Assembly (NCBI GenBank): GCA_029288275.1
Contig: JARIHM010000156.1
Span: 1-20,589 of the forward strand
Source of the DNA: Candidatus Saccharimonadota bacterium
Lineage (GTDB): Bacteria; Patescibacteriota; Saccharimonadia; UBA4664
Direction of reading: 5' to 3'
DNA length: 20,589 bases
Below, one piece after another: positions 19,626-20,589 of the stretch (position 1 is the first letter of the stretch; each line of letters starts with the position of its first letter). The notes under the pieces are model-generated. The model was not told the DNA's origin and searched no databases. It saw only the letters and a list, made by a program, of their open reading frames with translations. The position numbers and the translations under genes were made by a program.

Positions 19626-20589
19626 ATGCAATTTCGTGTAATGATTCTGATTGGTTTGGTGGTTGGCCAGATAATGGGTTGGTTATTCGTGCCTCATCCA
19701 GCTTTGGCATTGGGCACAGGAGTGTACCTTAGCGAGCTGCAAACCGGTGATGCTGTAAGCGCCAACGATGAGTTTATTGAACTCTATAATGCCACGGGCA
19801 CCGATGTGTCGCTGGCAGGCTGGCAACTACAGTACCGCGCTTCAACAGGTACAAATGGGACCGATTGCTCCAAGGGCTGGGGCAAATTTGCGACGCTACC
19901 GGGCAAAGTAATTAAGTCGCATGGGTATCTACTGCTTGCGAGCACTGCGTATCCACTTGTCGCGGATGGAACGTTCAGCGCCGGTCTGGCCAGTACCGGT
20001 GGGGCAATCAGCCTCGTGAACGCCAGCCAGTCGAGCAGTCCAGTAACGCTGGATGTGCTTGCGTGGGGTGATGGTACCTGTGGTCACGGTAGGCCAGCAC
20101 CGCTCGCCACGGGTCAGAGCCTGGAGCGGCTGCCTGGGGCCGATGCGCCAAACGGTGGCAATGGCTACGACAGTGGCGACAATGCAGCTGATTTTCTCAC
20201 GCGGTCCACGCCGGAGCCCCAGGCAAGTACTTCGCCGCTGGAGACACCGCTGGCCTACGCCAATGTAGCGGCTGGTGATCCGGCCGGTCTGCTTGAATTG
20301 TCGGAGGTGGCGCCATCTCCTGGCAAGGATCAGGTCGCGTTTGTGGAGTTCCATAATACTAGTACGGCGGCCATACCATTGGGCGGCTACCGTTTGCGGG
20401 TCGGTTCTGCTCAGTACTATTTGCCGGCGCGTATGATTGCACCAGATGGCTATGTGGTTATTGCGGCTGACAGTTTTCCGATTAACCTCCCCGCTACCAG
20501 CCGAGTGGCTTTGATTGATGCGGCCGGTGCCGTTATTGATGAAACCGATTGGCAAGACGCACCGGCCGCCGCCAGCTGGATTCGTGACC
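19626..20589 (+). CDS. Exported lamin-tail-domain (LTD) protein, C-terminus cut by the window end
   Basis: At least 321 residues with no stop before the end. The N-terminus MQFRVMILIGLVVGQIMGWLF followed by VPHPALALG is a typical signal peptide with cleavage near ALA. Two lamin-tail domains follow: the first (about 33-160) has the classic GVYLSELQTG..NDEFIELYNATGTDVSLAGWQLQY pattern; the second (about 219-321) repeats it (LLELSEVAPSP..VAFVEFHNTSTAAIPLGGYRLRV). Two cysteines in the first domain may pair. Bacterial LTD proteins are exported and often carry further surface or nuclease modules, which could lie in the missing part. It is divergent from pilB. Extracellular location is inferred; the function is unknown. 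Confidence 0.85.
   Translation, partial: MQFRVMILIGLVVGQIMGWLFVPHPALALGTGVYLSELQTGDAVSANDEFIELYNATGTDVSLAGWQLQYRASTGTNGTDCSKGWGKFATLPGKVIKSHGYLLLASTAYPLVADGTFSAGLASTGGAISLVNASQSSSPVTLDVLAWGDGTCGHGRPAPLATGQSLERLPGADAPNGGNGYDSGDNAADFLTRSTPEPQASTSPLETPLAYANVAAGDPAGLLELSEVAPSPGKDQVAFVEFHNTSTAAIPLGGYRLRVGSAQYYLPARMIAPDGYVVIAADSFPINLPATSRVALIDAAGAVIDETDWQDAPAAASWIRD

Noticed and set aside
19929..20555. 208-aa minus-strand frame
   Set aside because: It is antisense to the lamin-tail gene, is Arg/His-rich as expected for a shadow frame, and has no motif.
46..20589. tRNA, rRNA, CRISPR arrays, insertion sequences
   Set aside because: I looked for T-loop motifs, regularly spaced direct repeats, and transposase or terminal-repeat signatures and saw none.

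Overview
The window looks like one end of a contig from a Patescibacteria (CPR) bacterium, most likely Candidatus Saccharibacteria or a near relative. The reasons are a secretin-less type IV pilus locus (PilB, PilC, PilM, PilN, PilO, paired pilins whose N-terminal regions are nearly identical), very tight gene packing, mostly one-gene units, and a secreted lamin-tail-domain protein. TGA is used as an ordinary stop (trxA and several pilus genes), which argues against the UGA-recoding CPR lineages. The taxonomic call is inference from gene content. The first 45 bases are not biological: they match a Nextera transposon adapter plus an index.

Layout. (1) 46-3608, minus strand: a carbohydrate operon of glgA (glycogen/starch synthase), a PHP-fold metallohydrolase and a GH57 glycosidase cut by the contig end. 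(2) 3775-7462, plus strand: a thioredoxin, ruvA, a frameshifted membrane-anchored gene, a three-helix membrane protein with an exported C-terminal domain, and ruvB, so the two Holliday-junction genes are separated by unknown membrane genes. (3) 7459-19481, minus strand: a complete-looking type IV pilus assembly region. In transcription order it reads pilB, pilC, a 154-aa unknown, a 132-aa membrane protein, two micro-ORFs, two major-type pilins, three minor pilins (PilV-, PilW- and PilX-like; the first carries Ig-like domains), a 79-aa unknown, then pilM-pilN-pilO and a 96-aa membrane protein in the usual PilP position. (4) 19626 to the end, plus strand: an exported lamin-tail-domain protein running off the contig.

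How it fits together. PilB powers assembly through the platform protein PilC; PilM/N/O and the 96-aa protein would form the cytoplasmic and membrane alignment complex; the paired pilins build the fibre and the large minor pilins probably sit at the tip. No PilQ secretin is seen, as expected for a monoderm envelope. PilT and the prepilin peptidase are not in the window.

Transcription signals are readable. Many starts have an extended -10 (TGnTAnnAT type), and at ruvA, ruvB and the PilV-like gene the -10 sits 6-7 bases before the start codon, implying leaderless mRNAs. Between pilC and the minor pilins nearly every gene has its own promoter and hairpin terminator, the terminator tail running straight into the next promoter. 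Three of those hairpins share one core sequence and bracket very short ORFs with excellent ribosome binding sites; this is the least explained part of the window.
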